Shown piece by piece: positions 16,894 to 26,551 of a DNA stretch of 64,000 nucleotides. The stretch is from Allorhizobium undicola ORS 992 = ATCC 700741 (GTDB lineage Bacteria; Pseudomonadota; Alphaproteobacteria; Rhizobiales; Rhizobiaceae), in the NCBI RefSeq assembly GCF_000621665.1, contig NZ_JHXQ01000013.1:1-64000 (forward strand), in the 5' to 3' direction. A program made the position numbers and the translations under genes. Position 1 is the stretch's first letter. Every line of letters starts with the position of its first letter. Below the pieces are notes generated by a model. It made no database searches, had not been told where the DNA came from, and saw only the letters and a program-made list of their open reading frames with translations.

Positions 16894-17937
16894 TTACTCG
16901 AAATGGCTGATGATGCTGATGCCGCTTTCGCGGAAGCTGTCCATGGCGGGAAGGGCGGTTGCAGCGTCTGTGAGGCTGATGTGACGGCCAATCAGCTTTT
17001 CGGGAGAAAGTCTGCCACTTTCAATCATGGCCAGCATGGCATCGTAGCGCCAGGCCTGCATTCCGTGGCTGCCATAGATTTCCAGCTCGTGCGCAATCAC
17101 GCGGGCCATCGGCACGGCCGACATGGCGTGGTCGCCCAGCATAAGCCCCACCTGCACATGGCGTCCGCGACGGCGCAGATTGCTGATGGAATTGCAGCAT
17201 GTTGCGGGATGGCCCAGCGCATCGACGGAGACATGCGCACCGCCGCCGGTGATGTCGCGCACGGCTTGCGCCACGTCTTCCACGTCACGGCTGTTGATGG
17301 TGGCGATGGCGCCGAGCTGGCGGGCAAGGGCAAGCTTGTCCTCGGCAATGTCGATGGCTACCACCTGCGCCCCGAGACCGGCGCCAATCATGATGGCGGA
17401 GAGGCCGACACCGCCGCAGCCATGCACGGCCAGCCACTCGCCACCTTTGAGGCGGCCCTGATCGACCACCGCCCGGAAGGAGGTGGCAAAGCGGCAGCCA
17501 AGGCTTGCGGCGGTGTCGAAGCCCATGCTTTCAGGCAGGTGAACGAGGTTCTGGTCGGCATAGCCGATCGCGACATATTCGGCAAATGAACCCCAATGGG
17601 TAAAGCCCGGTTGGAATTGCGTTTCGCAAACTTGCTGGTTGCCGGAGCGGCACTCACGGCAATGGCCGCAGCCCGAGACAAAGGGCACAGTGACGCGATC
17701 GCCGATCCTGAAACGGCGCACGTCGCGGCCGACGGCTGCAACCACGCCGGCAAATTCATGGCCGGGAACATGCGGCAGGCGAATATCCGGATCGTGACCC
17801 ATCCAGCCATGCCAATCGCTGCGGCAAAGACCTGTAGCCTCCACCTTGATGACCACGCCATCGGACTGAGGCGACGGGTCCGGCAGGCTTGCGACCTTTG
17901 GCGCCTCGCAGAAATTTTCGAAGATCAAGGCTTTCAT
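16894..17937 (-). CDS. zinc-dependent alcohol dehydrogenase (MDR family)
   Basis: This 347-residue NAD(P)-dependent dehydrogenase starts at MKALIFENF after a GGGGGA site. Catalytic zinc ligands are visible in [13 protein letters not shown] (Cys), PGHEFAG (His-Glu) and [10 protein letters not shown] (Cys). The structural zinc site is C-G-H-C-R-E-C with a fourth Cys seven residues later. The nucleotide-binding region has [19 protein letters not shown] followed by [13 protein letters not shown]; the Asp after the strand favours NAD+. Substrate is not predictable; the family covers alcohols, polyols and threonine. It lies alone between metH and a chemoreceptor gene. Confidence 0.9.
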   Translation of the reverse strand: MKALIFENFCEAPKVASLPDPSPQSDGVVIKVEATGLCRSDWHGWMGHDPDIRLPHVPGHEFAGVVAAVGRDVRRFRIGDRVTVPFVSGCGHCRECRSGNQQVCETQFQPGFTHWGSFAEYVAIGYADQNLVHLPESMGFDTAASLGCRFATSFRAVVDQGRLKGGEWLAVHGCGGVGLSAIMIGAGLGAQVVAIDIAEDKLALARQLGAIATINSRDVEDVAQAVRDITGGGAHVSVDALGHPATCCNSISNLRRRGRHVQVGLMLGDHAMSAVPMARVIAHELEIYGSHGMQAWRYDAMLAMIESGRLSPEKLIGRHISLTDAATALPAMDSFRESGISIISHFE

Positions 17938-18076
17938 GGATATCCCCCAAGGCGTTTTCGCGCTTCGGGCATGGCCCAAGCGTTGACCGGCGGTGTTTTG
18001 CCGCCTCTGCCGGTCCGGGTCAATGCTGAACTTGCTGTGCCATGCGCCTTGCGTGCCGGAGAGCTGCGAGGCTTCG

Positions 18077-19807
18077 TCAGGCGGCGGAGCGGTGGCTATT
18101 GCGGCGCTCGGAGGCGCTGCGGCTGGCGGCCTCGGAACCGGGCTCGCGAACGGCCCTGCGGCGGTTGAGCTTGAAGCGGTTGACCAGCCCGGCCAGCAAC
18201 TCCGCGCCTTCTGCCAGTGTCTGGCTGATCTGGCTCATGCGGCCCACCATGCCGGCATTTTTCTGGGTCATTTCATCCAGTGCGGCTATGGCGGCGTTGA
18301 TCTCGCCCAGCTTGCCGGATTGCTCGGTGGCCGTTTCGGCGATGGCCTCGACATTGCGGTCGATCTGCTGAACGAATTCCTCGATGCGAGTGAGCGCATT
18401 GCCGGTTTCGCCCACCAGCCGCACGCCCTCTTTGACTTCGCCGGAGGATTTGGCGATGAGGGCGGAGATTTCCTTGGCGGCTTTCGCAGAGCGTTGCGCA
18501 AGTTCGCGCACTTCCTGCGCGACCACGGCAAAGCCCTTGCCACTTTCCCCGGCGCGGGCGGCTTCCACGCCGGCATTGAGGGCGAGGAGATTGGTCTGGA
18601 AGGCGATCTCATCGATGACGCTGATGATATTGCTGATCTCGCGCGAGGCGGCTTCGATGCGGCTCATGGCCTCTACCGTGGAGCTGACCACCGCCACGGA
18701 TTCGCCTGCCGCCTTATGCGCATCACGAACCAGATTGCGGGTATCGTAGCTGCGCTGGCTGGAATCCTTCACCGTCGCGGTAATCTGCTCCAGGGCGGCA
18801 GATGCCTCTTCCAGCGCGCTTGCCTGTTGCTCCGTGCGATGGGCAAGGCTGATGGAGCCCTCCCGCATCTCGCCGCTTTGTTCGCGCAGCTCGGAGGTGT
18901 TTTGCAGCACCTCGGCAAGTGTTTCCTGAACACGGCCGATCGAGGTGTTGAAATCCTGCCGCAAATGCTCGAATTCCGCCACGAAGGGCACATCCAGCGT
19001 CATGCGGATATTGCAATGGGCCAGCCTGTCCAGTCCGGCGGCCAGCTGCTCTATCGCCTTCACGCGGCCTGTGACGTCGGTGGCAAACTTGACCACCTTG
19101 ATGACCTTGCCCGTATCGTCGAGGATCGGATTGTAGGTGGCCTGAATATGCACCAGCGTGCCGTCCTTGCGCAGGCGGGTGAATTCGCCGGAATAGAATT
19201 CCCCGCTCGCCAGCCGCGACCAGAACTGGCAATAGTCCAGCGATTGCGCGTAATCCGGCGTGCAGAACCTGGCGTGATGCTGACCGACGATTTCCCGCAG
19301 CTCATAGCCCAGCGTCTTGCAAAAATTTTCGTTGGCGTAAATCACGTTTCCTTGCGGCGTAAACTCGATAACCGCCTGGGAGCGGTCAAGGGCATTCATT
19401 TTGCCGTCGTTTTCTATCGCCTGCATTTTATAGGGCGTGATGTCGGAGGCGATCTTGACGATGCCGACCGGCTTGCCGCCTGCAAAAACCGGATTGTAGG
19501 ATGCCTCGATCCAGATGGCCTGGCCACTTTTGGTAAAGCGTTTGTACTGGCCCTTGTCGAAGGTGCCGCTGCCGAGCTTTTTCCAGAAGCGCGCATAATC
19601 TTCGCTGGCCGCCTCCTGCGGGCTTACGAAAATGCGATGGTGCTTTCCAACGATCTCGTTTCTGGAATAGCCGATGGCCCGGCAGAAATTTTCGTTTGCC
19701 TCGACAATATTGCCCTGAAGATCGAATTCGATGATGGCTTGGGAGCGATTGAGGGCTTCAATAACTGCTTGTGCATTTTTTTTACGTTTTAATGACAGCC
19801 CTAGCAT
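18077..19807 (-). CDS. cytoplasmic chemoreceptor with two PAS domains
   Basis: This 576-residue methyl-accepting chemotaxis-type protein has no transmembrane segment. Two consecutive PAS domains (about residues 12-130 and 135-255; repeated pattern IEF...GNI...ANENFC...GY...EIVG.HH) are followed by a HAMP-like linker ([25 protein letters not shown]) and a signalling domain with the hairpin-tip sequence [35 protein letters not shown]. It would sense an internal signal (redox, oxygen or a ligand held by PAS) and control CheA. The repeated ANENFC could suggest a cofactor site but no haem ligand is proven. The C-terminus is basic, without an obvious CheR-binding pentapeptide. Confidence 0.93.
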   Translation of the reverse strand: MLGLSLKRKKNAQAVIEALNRSQAIIEFDLQGNIVEANENFCRAIGYSRNEIVGKHHRIFVSPQEAASEDYARFWKKLGSGTFDKGQYKRFTKSGQAIWIEASYNPVFAGGKPVGIVKIASDITPYKMQAIENDGKMNALDRSQAVIEFTPQGNVIYANENFCKTLGYELREIVGQHHARFCTPDYAQSLDYCQFWSRLASGEFYSGEFTRLRKDGTLVHIQATYNPILDDTGKVIKVVKFATDVTGRVKAIEQLAAGLDRLAHCNIRMTLDVPFVAEFEHLRQDFNTSIGRVQETLAEVLQNTSELREQSGEMREGSISLAHRTEQQASALEEASAALEQITATVKDSSQRSYDTRNLVRDAHKAAGESVAVVSSTVEAMSRIEAASREISNIISVIDEIAFQTNLLALNAGVEAARAGESGKGFAVVAQEVRELAQRSAKAAKEISALIAKSSGEVKEGVRLVGETGNALTRIEEFVQQIDRNVEAIAETATEQSGKLGEINAAIAALDEMTQKNAGMVGRMSQISQTLAEGAELLAGLVNRFKLNRRRAVREPGSEAASRSASERRNSHRSAA

Positions 19808-20015
19808 GGACAGTCCTCCAGAGACAGCGGCCCGGAACGACGGACCGGCTTTGACCCGGTCCAGCGAACGAGCGGGAGCATCAAGCCGCCTCTCAAATGG
19901 TGAAGAATGCTCCTCAAAAAGGACTAGTAATTCATCTTTCCTATTAAATTCTTAAATAACGTATGAATATTCGAGTGTTGTAATATAAATCAGCTCCCGT
20001 TTTGTCCCTGATTTG

Positions 20016-21074
20016 TCAATCGGCAAGAAGCATCAGGTCTTGCTGGTTGAATTTCAGCGTGATTTTCTCGCCGAGAGCAGGCGGGGCCTGACCTGGATCG
20101 TTGAACATGTCGAAAGATAATGTCTGGCCGCCGATGTCGAGGCGGGTACGGATGACCGAGCCGAGGAAGTGGCTGGACGTGACTGTGCCATGCAGGGCGA
20201 GATTGCCGCTTGCGCCTTCGGCGATGGAGCCTGCCTCCGGGCGCAGTGCCACGGTAATGCTTTCGCCCGCCGCCCGTGCCACCGGCTTTGTGAGGGTCAC
20301 GCTCTGGTTGCCCAGCATGATGGTATTGCTGGCCGGATCCGTCACCTTCGCCTCGATGAGGTTGAGCGTGCCGACGAAGGAGGCGACGAAGCGGGTTTGC
20401 GGATGGTTGTAAATCTCGAAGGGTGTGCCGATCTGGTCGGCGCGACCGGCGTGCATGACCACGATGCGGTCGGAGATGGACAGCGCTTCTTCCTGGTCAT
20501 GGGTGACGAAAATCGTGGTGATGCCAAGCTGGCGCTGGATCTGGCGGATTTCCTCGCGCAGCGAAACGCGGATTTTCGCATCCAGCGCCGAAAGCGGCTC
20601 ATCCAGCAACAGCACCTGCGGCTTTGGCGCAAGCGCGCGCGCCAGCGCCACGCGCTGTTGTTGTCCGCCCGACATCTGATAGGGGTAGCGGTCGGCCAGA
20701 TGATCCAGATGGATCAGCTTGAGCATTTCCGTCACCCGCTTTTCGATGTCGGCCTTTGCCATTCCGGCGATCTTCAGGCCGAAGGCCACGTTGTCGAACA
20801 CGTTCATGTTCGGAAACAGCGCATAGGCCTGGAAAACCATGCCGATATTGCGCTGGTTCGGCTTCAGCCGCGTCTGGTCCTTGCCGGCAATGGTGATGGC
20901 GCCCGCAGAAGGCGTTTCGAAACCGGCGACCATGCGCAGGATCGTGGTCTTGCCGCAACCGGAAGGGCCAAGGAAGGAAATGAACTCACCCTTTTCGATC
21001 GACATGTTGAAATCATGCACGACCTGCACGGAGCCGAAGCTCTTCTGGATATGGGTCAGGGTCAAGAAGGACAT
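20016..21074 (-). CDS. ABC importer ATP-binding protein (PotA/FbpC type)
   Basis: This 352-residue ATPase has Walker A GPSGCGKTT (about residues 36-44), the Q loop in VFQAYALFPNMNV, signature MSGGQQQRVALARAL, Walker B VLLLDEPLSALD and the switch His in FVTHDQEEAL, followed by a C-terminal TOBE domain (about 275-350). It is the last gene of an operon that also encodes two permeases and a binding protein. The C-terminal regulatory domain is typical of importers for polyamines, ferric iron or phosphonates. It starts 29 bp after the preceding permease gene, in keeping with an operon. Confidence 0.95.
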   Translation of the reverse strand: MSFLTLTHIQKSFGSVQVVHDFNMSIEKGEFISFLGPSGCGKTTILRMVAGFETPSAGAITIAGKDQTRLKPNQRNIGMVFQAYALFPNMNVFDNVAFGLKIAGMAKADIEKRVTEMLKLIHLDHLADRYPYQMSGGQQQRVALARALAPKPQVLLLDEPLSALDAKIRVSLREEIRQIQRQLGITTIFVTHDQEEALSISDRIVVMHAGRADQIGTPFEIYNHPQTRFVASFVGTLNLIEAKVTDPASNTIMLGNQSVTLTKPVARAAGESITVALRPEAGSIAEGASGNLALHGTVTSSHFLGSVIRTRLDIGGQTLSFDMFNDPGQAPPALGEKITLKFNQQDLMLLAD

Positions 21075-21103
21075 GGGCTATTCTCTGAACTCTGGCAGCC
21101 GGT

Positions 21104-21892
21104 TCAGGCCTTGGCCGGAACGGGTCTGGTGAAACGGGCAACAATGTTGAGCAGGCCGATGCTGGCCCAGGTCATTGCAAAGGCGATGATGGCAAGCGCC
21201 GGCGGCTCATAGGCGCGGTTGGCGCCGATCAATTGCAGATAGGGGCCGAAGGCCGGGCGGTTGAGCAGCGAGGGAATGGTGAACTCGCCGATCACGATGG
21301 CGAAGGTGATGAAAGCGCCCGACAGCACGCCGGACAGGACATTGGGGAAAATGCAGCGGAACATGATGGTGCCCCAGCCCGCGCCCAGGCTTTGTGCAGC
21401 CTCCGTCAGGGTCGCCACGTCGATGGCGCGCATGGCCGCATCGATGGAGCGATAGGTATAGGGCAGGGAAAGCGTCATCAACCCGCAGAGAAACAGGAGA
21501 TCGGTGCCGGTCGTGCTGCCGGTCAGCGGCAGCACGGAGGAGGAATTATAGAGCCGGAGATAGCCGAAAATGATGACGATGGCCGGAACCACCAGCGGCA
21601 TCATGGTGATGAATTCCACCACCGGCCGCATGGCGGGCAGGCGAAGCCGCACCCAATAGGCCGTTGGCACCACCAGCAGGGTGATCACGGCAATGGTAAT
21701 GACCGCCATCAGCATGGAATAGCTGAAGGAGGCCTGGAAATTTCCGTCGGAAAATACCGTGCGGTAAGCATCGAAGGAATATTCGCCCCGCCGCATCCGC
21801 AGCGAAAACTCGAAGGTCGCAATCAACGGTACGATGAAATAGATGGAGCCAAGCGCAACGGCGAGCCAGGCCAGGAACTTCTGCGTCTTCAT
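21104..21892 (-). CDS. ABC importer permease 2
   Basis: The start at 21892 (MKTQKFLAWL) overlaps the stop of the first permease by four bases (ATGA). The 262-residue protein has about six transmembrane segments and a binding-protein-dependent transport (EAA) loop, EAAQSLGAGWGTIMFRCIFPNVLSG, which contacts the ATPase. It is the PotC/FbpB-like half of the channel for the same unknown substrate as the rest of the operon. Confidence 0.92.
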   Translation of the reverse strand: MKTQKFLAWLAVALGSIYFIVPLIATFEFSLRMRRGEYSFDAYRTVFSDGNFQASFSYSMLMAVITIAVITLLVVPTAYWVRLRLPAMRPVVEFITMMPLVVPAIVIIFGYLRLYNSSSVLPLTGSTTGTDLLFLCGLMTLSLPYTYRSIDAAMRAIDVATLTEAAQSLGAGWGTIMFRCIFPNVLSGVLSGAFITFAIVIGEFTIPSLLNRPAFGPYLQLIGANRAYEPPALAIIAFAMTWASIGLLNIVARFTRPVPAKA

Positions 21893-22761
21893 TTCTGCCA
21901 CCGTTCGGCGCGTATGCGCAGCGTGATGTAAAGAATGTTGGAGATGCCGGTGACGACGATCATGCCAAGCGCCAGCGCATAGCCCAGATTGGCATTGTGC
22001 AGCACATCGCCCCTGATTTGCGCGTAAAGCTGGATGGGCACGATGTTGAGCGAGCTTCCCGTCAGCGCATAGGCCGTGGCAATGGCGCCAAAGGCATTGG
22101 CGAACAGCAGCATGAAGGCCCCGGCGATGGAGGGGAAGAGAATGGGCAGGGCCACCTTCGTCCAGTACTGGAAGGTGGTGGCGCCAAGGCTTGCGGCGGC
22201 CTCGTGCCATTCCTTCTTCATGCCGTCCAGCGCGGGCGCGATGATCAGCACCATCAGCGGGATCTGGAAATACATGTAGGTCAGCGTCAGGCCGGTAAAG
22301 CTCAGAAGATTGAAGCCGGAGGCATAAAGATTGATGCCGAACCAGTCACGCAGCAGCATGGTGATGAGGCCGAGCCGTCCAAGCGTTGCCAGAAAGGCAA
22401 AGGCCAGCGGCACGCCCGCGAAATTTGAGGCAACGCCGCAAAAGGTCAGAACCGCCGACCGAACGAAGGCGGGCAGGCCTCCAAGCACGATGGCCCAGCC
22501 AATGAAGAAGCCCAGAAGAACACCGCCCAGCGCCGAAGCAAGGCTGATGCGGATACTGATCGAAAAGGAGGCAAGGATTTTATCGGTAAAGAGCCCGGCG
22601 ATGTTGGCGAGCGTCAAGGAGCCGTCCGCATCCTGAAAGGCGCCCGCCACGAGATAAAGCGTGGGCACGATGAGAAACATCAGCGCGAACAGCATGAAGG
22701 GCGCGATGCCCAGCCAGTCAAAAAGCCTTTTGTTGAAATCCGCTTTCGCTGTGGATGGCAT
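21889..22761 (-). CDS. ABC importer permease 1
   Basis: The start at 22761 gives MPSTAKADFNKRLFDWLGIAPF, which leads straight into the first transmembrane helix. The 290-residue protein has about six transmembrane segments and the EAA loop EAAASLGATTFQYWTKVALPILFPS. It pairs with permease 2 to form the membrane channel. It is separated from the binding-protein gene by about 65 bp, which could hold a hairpin that allows higher expression of the binding protein. Confidence 0.92.
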   Translation of the reverse strand: MPSTAKADFNKRLFDWLGIAPFMLFALMFLIVPTLYLVAGAFQDADGSLTLANIAGLFTDKILASFSISIRISLASALGGVLLGFFIGWAIVLGGLPAFVRSAVLTFCGVASNFAGVPLAFAFLATLGRLGLITMLLRDWFGINLYASGFNLLSFTGLTLTYMYFQIPLMVLIIAPALDGMKKEWHEAAASLGATTFQYWTKVALPILFPSIAGAFMLLFANAFGAIATAYALTGSSLNIVPIQLYAQIRGDVLHNANLGYALALGMIVVTGISNILYITLRIRAERWQK

Positions 22762-22826
22762 TCGGATCGTCCTGAAAAATGTTGAATGGCTCCCCCCGCC
22801 CAGGACGGGGAGAGCCTTGAAAATCA

Positions 22827-23930
22827 TTACTTGACGGCGGCGCCGACGACCTTGTCCCAACCTTCGGTGATGGTCTTCTTGTAGGCGTCCTGCTGCTCAA
22901 GCGTCGGGAAGATCGACTTCTCATAGGCCTTGGCATCGGGCAGCTTGGCCAGAATGTCGGCCGGGATCTTGCCGTTCTTGGCAAGGTCGTTGAAGCGGAT
23001 GGGGTGGCAATAGCCCTTCAGCCAGCCGATCTGGCCTTCGTCGGAGTAAAGATATTCCATCCACAGCTTTGCAGCGTTCGGGTGCGGCGCATAGGCCGAA
23101 ATCGCCTGAACGTAAACGCCGGCGACAACGCCGGAGGCGGGGATGATGACGTCAACCGGCGGGTTGCCCTTCAGCGAGTCGCGGCCTGCCAGCGCGTTAT
23201 AGTCCCAACGCAGGATGATTGGCGTGGTGCCCTGGGCAAGCGTTGCGGGCTTGCCGACGACGGGGACGAAATTGCCCTTGTCGTTCAGTTCCTTGAAGAA
23301 TTTCAGGCCCTCTTCGCCAGCCTTGGACACATCGCCCTTGGCCGCCGAAAGACCGGCGGCGAAGACGGCGGAAATGGCCTGGTTTGCCGTGCGCGGATCA
23401 CCGCCAAGCGCCACGGAATTGGCATATTCCGGCTTCAGCAGATCGGCCCAGTCCTTGGGCGGGTTCTTCACGAGATCCTTGTTCACCTCGAAGGCCATGA
23501 CGCCGTAATAGTCGCCATACCAGTAGCCGTCAGCGTCCTTGGCTTCAGCGGGAATGCTGTCCCAGGTGGAAACCTTGTAGGGCTGGATCAGGCCGTCTTT
23601 CTTGGCGGAGGGGCCGAAGGAGAGGCCGACATCGATCACGTCGGGCGCCTGGTCGCCGGTATTGCCCTTATTGGCCTTGATGGCTTCGATTTCGTCGCCG
23701 GAACCGGCATCGGGGTTCAGTTCGTTGACCTTGAGGCCGTATTTCTTCTTGAAGCCTTCGATGACGTCGCCATAGCCACACCAGTCATGCGGAAGCGCGA
23801 TGGTGGTGAGGGTGCCTTCCTTCTTGGCGGCGGCGATCAACTCGGCGCTCGGCTCGGCGGCGGCAAGGCTGGCCGAGGTGATGACCATGGCGGTCGAAAG
23901 CGAGAGAATGCGGCGCAGACGGGTGTTCAC
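22827..23930 (-). CDS. ABC importer periplasmic substrate-binding protein
   Basis: This 367-residue protein has a signal peptide (MNTRLRRILSLSTAMVITSASLAAA) and a class-I solute-binding fold: AAKKEGTLTTIALPHDWCGYGDVIEGFKKKYG at the start, then DVIDVGLSFG, YWYGDYYGVMAFEVNKDL, PKDWADLLKPEY and WDYNALAGRD. These segments resemble the family that binds ferric iron, 2-aminoethylphosphonate or polyamines; it does not show the Tyr pair typical of ferric-binding proteins clearly enough to assign iron. First gene of a four-gene operon (binding protein, two permeases, ATPase). The promoter should lie in the 23931-24400 region. Confidence 0.9.
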   Translation of the reverse strand: MNTRLRRILSLSTAMVITSASLAAAEPSAELIAAAKKEGTLTTIALPHDWCGYGDVIEGFKKKYGLKVNELNPDAGSGDEIEAIKANKGNTGDQAPDVIDVGLSFGPSAKKDGLIQPYKVSTWDSIPAEAKDADGYWYGDYYGVMAFEVNKDLVKNPPKDWADLLKPEYANSVALGGDPRTANQAISAVFAAGLSAAKGDVSKAGEEGLKFFKELNDKGNFVPVVGKPATLAQGTTPIILRWDYNALAGRDSLKGNPPVDVIIPASGVVAGVYVQAISAYAPHPNAAKLWMEYLYSDEGQIGWLKGYCHPIRFNDLAKNGKIPADILAKLPDAKAYEKSIFPTLEQQDAYKKTITEGWDKVVGAAVK

Positions 23931-24821
23931 TGAGGTTCTCCTTGTGGTCTTCTGTGAGCCGGCGACTGGAATAGGCTTGTGAGATGAATGTTATGTGACG
24001 GTTTGCTTCGTCCGTGCGGCCGAAGATGAGGCAAGATCAAATCCGGCCGGTTTGTTGCCGCGAAAAGCTTTGGATCGGGAATTGCCGCGGTTGCGCGCAT
24101 AACGTGCCGATAAAAGGCCGCGCGGACTTGCATTCATGATTTTTCTGTTCCCCTTCCGGTCTTTGCCGGTTCAATTGTGACAAGATAAGCCCATGAAAAA
24201 GCCGCCTGTCAATTGTCCGGTTTGCAAAATAATCTGGCCCGGTGCTTGCCGCGCGAAGCGTGGCGTGATTATTTTTGGGCATGAAACGGCAGCCCCGGAC
24301 CGGCGCCTGCGCCGGTGGCTCGCCCCGGCGCGAGGATGGCGAAAATCGGCCTGATTCTGCCGCTGATGAAACAGGCAAAGCGGAAGGGACACGCAATAAT
24401 TGCTGAATGTGCCGATGTGGTCCGGGCTTTACAGCGCCGTGCGTTTTATCAAACGCACGAAGGGCGCTGTAACACTTTAAATCGCTGCATAATTTTCACC
24501 TTAAATCGTCTCCGATTTAAGGAATTATGCAGTAGGAACGCAGGCATGGCCGGAACGGCAGAGGGAGCCTGACCGGAAAAACAGTAGGAAAACCAGAATT
24601 GTGAGCGCGTCCACCTTTTCCCGTTGCGCTCACGCGACAGCCTCAGCTTCAAAACCGCCGCCAAGGGTCGTGGCCTGCGGGTGAAGCCGGACGCGGGCCG
24701 GATTTCGTATCCGTCCGCGCCGCTCTTAAAAAAGACCCATGGGAGCAGCGGAGACTGCAACGGCTGAAAAAAGAAGCCGAGGCGGAGCTGCCGGGAAAAC
24801 CCGGCCCAACTGGGGGTCAAC
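23931..24821. other. long divergent intergenic region
   Basis: No convincing gene is found in this 890-bp stretch between the ABC operon and the permease gene. It includes a family-1 palindromic repeat (24427-24537) with TTACAGCGCC/GGCGCTGTAA ends and a reversed TTAAATCG/CGATTTAA stem. It must also contain the two divergent promoters. A GC-rich inverted stretch (GCCGGACGCGGGCCGGA and TCCGTCCGCGCCGC, near 24680-24724) is noted. Confidence 0.5.
24427..24537. repeat. rhizobial intergenic palindrome (family 1), intact copy
   Basis: In inverted order relative to the first part of the copy at 11085-11228, it has TTACAGCGCCGTGCGTTT, a short loop, AAACGCAC, GAAG, GGCGCTGTAA, followed by CACTTTAAATCGCTGCATAA and CTTAAATCGTCTCCGATTTAAGG, ATTATGCAG. 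It shows the uninterrupted form of the site into which the 246-bp element is inserted at 48997-49242. Confidence 0.7.
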
Positions 24822-26393
24822 ATGACCGGATATACCGAGACCGAAAAGGCGCAGGATCTTCACCTCCTGCATTCCATGGGCTATGCGCAGGAACTGGAAA
24901 GGCGCATGAGTTCCTTTTCCAATTTTGCCATTTCCTTTTCCATCATCTGCATTCTTTCCGGCGGCATCAATTCGCTGGCGCAGGCCACCTCCGGGGCGGG
25001 CGGGGCGGCCATTGGCATAGGCTGGCCGCTGGGCTGCCTGATTTCCGGGGTTTTCGCGCTGGGAATGGCGCAGATTTCCTCGGCCTATCCCACGGCGGGC
25101 GGGCTTTATCACTGGGGCTCCATTCTGGGCAACCGCTTCACGGGCTGGCTTACCGCCTGGTTCAACCTTATCGGGCTGGTGACGGTTCTGGGCGCCATCA
25201 ATGTCGGCACCTGGGGCTTTTTCGCGGGCTCGCTTGCCAGCTGGTTCGGCATGAATGTGGATACGACCACGGCAGGCGGTTTTGCAAACCAGATCCTTTT
25301 CGTGGCGGGCATCACCGTCATTCAGGCGGCGATCAATCATTTCGGCATAAAGCTCACGGCAAAGCTGACCGATCTTTCCGGCTATCTGATTTTCATTACG
25401 GCCATTGCGCTCACCGTGGTCTGCCTTGCGGGCGCAAAAAGCTGGGAATTCAGCCGTCTGTGGACCTTCACCAATTATTCCGGCACGCCCGCCGGCGATG
25501 CGCCGGTCTGGCCGCAAAGCTCCGACCTGTGGTATGTCTTTGCCCTTGGCCTGCTTTTGCCGATCTACACCATTACCGGCTACGACGCTTCGGCCCATAC
25601 CTCGGAGGAAACCATCAAGGCGTCCGAATCTGTGCCGAAGGGCATGGTGTCTTCCGTGTGGTGGGCCTCGCTGTTCGGCTATATCATGCTGGTGGCCTTC
25701 GTGCTGGCCATTCCCGATATGCAGGAGGCTTCCGCCCAGGGCTGGAACGTATTTTTCTGGACCATTGACAGTGTGGCGGCCCCTGCGGTGGCCAAGCTGC
25801 TTTACATTGCGATTTTTATCGCGCAATTCATCTGCGGTCTTGCCACCGTTACCTCCGTTTCCCGCATGATCTTTGCCTTCTCGCGGGATGGCGGCCTGCC
25901 GTTTTCCAGGGCGCTGGCCAGTGTCAGCCCACGCTTGCGCTCCCCGGCCACGGCAATCTGGGTGGGGTCGATTGCCTCGGTGCTGTTCGTCTGGGGCGCC
26001 TCGCTGGTGACAATCGGCGGCGCTTCGGCCTACACGATCGTGGTGTCGTGTACCGTGATCTTCCTGTTTCTGTCCTTCTGCATTCCCATCGCACTTGGCA
26101 TCAAGGCCATCGGCACTTCCAAGTGGCCGGCCATGGGACCGTGGAACATGGGGATCGGCGCGTACAAGCTGGTCGGATGCCTTGCCATTCTGGCCATGGC
26201 CGCCATCTTCATCATCGGCGTCCAGCCGCCCAATCAGTGGGCGCTTTACATCACCGTCGGTTTTCTGGTGCTGACGGCTGCGATCTGGCTGTTGTTCGAG
26301 CAACGCCGGTTCAAGGGGCCGCCGATCGGTGAGGAGGTTGCCCGCCGTCAGGCTGAAATCGCCGCCGCAGAGCAGGCCGTCGGCGAGGCATGA
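24822..26393 (+). CDS. APC-superfamily amino acid/choline-type permease
   Basis: This 523-residue, 12-TM permease belongs to the amino acid/choline transporter (ACT) branch of the APC superfamily, which includes fungal GABA and choline permeases. Hallmarks are DLHLLHSMGYAQELERRMSSFSNFAISFSIICILSGG at the N-terminus, YPTAGGLYHWGSILGNRFTGWLTAWFNLIG and GYDASAHTSEETIKASESVPKGMV. It probably imports a neutral amino acid or amine such as GABA by cation symport. The iron-type dehydrogenase follows 158 bp downstream on the same strand, so the two might act in the same catabolic route, though cotranscription is not proven. Confidence 0.88.
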   Translation: MTGYTETEKAQDLHLLHSMGYAQELERRMSSFSNFAISFSIICILSGGINSLAQATSGAGGAAIGIGWPLGCLISGVFALGMAQISSAYPTAGGLYHWGSILGNRFTGWLTAWFNLIGLVTVLGAINVGTWGFFAGSLASWFGMNVDTTTAGGFANQILFVAGITVIQAAINHFGIKLTAKLTDLSGYLIFITAIALTVVCLAGAKSWEFSRLWTFTNYSGTPAGDAPVWPQSSDLWYVFALGLLLPIYTITGYDASAHTSEETIKASESVPKGMVSSVWWASLFGYIMLVAFVLAIPDMQEASAQGWNVFFWTIDSVAAPAVAKLLYIAIFIAQFICGLATVTSVSRMIFAFSRDGGLPFSRALASVSPRLRSPATAIWVGSIASVLFVWGASLVTIGGASAYTIVVSCTVIFLFLSFCIPIALGIKAIGTSKWPAMGPWNMGIGAYKLVGCLAILAMAAIFIIGVQPPNQWALYITVGFLVLTAAIWLLFEQRRFKGPPIGEEVARRQAEIAAAEQAVGEA

Positions 26394-26551
26394 GTTGAAC
26401 GCGCAAGGACAGGCGGCGGCTTTTGCCTCCGCCTGTCGCCAATTGCGCCATTTGTCTCGATTCAATTAGGATATGTTTATATTTCCTCTGACAATCTGGT
26501 TGTGGAGAGGGGCGTTCGCCGCCCCGGCGTTGCGACGGTGAGGGGGATTGG

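Noticed and set aside
26469-26482. A third methionine-type operator before the iron-type dehydrogenase
   Set aside because: Only the spacer and right arm (GGATATGTTTATAT) match; the ACATAAA arm is missing.
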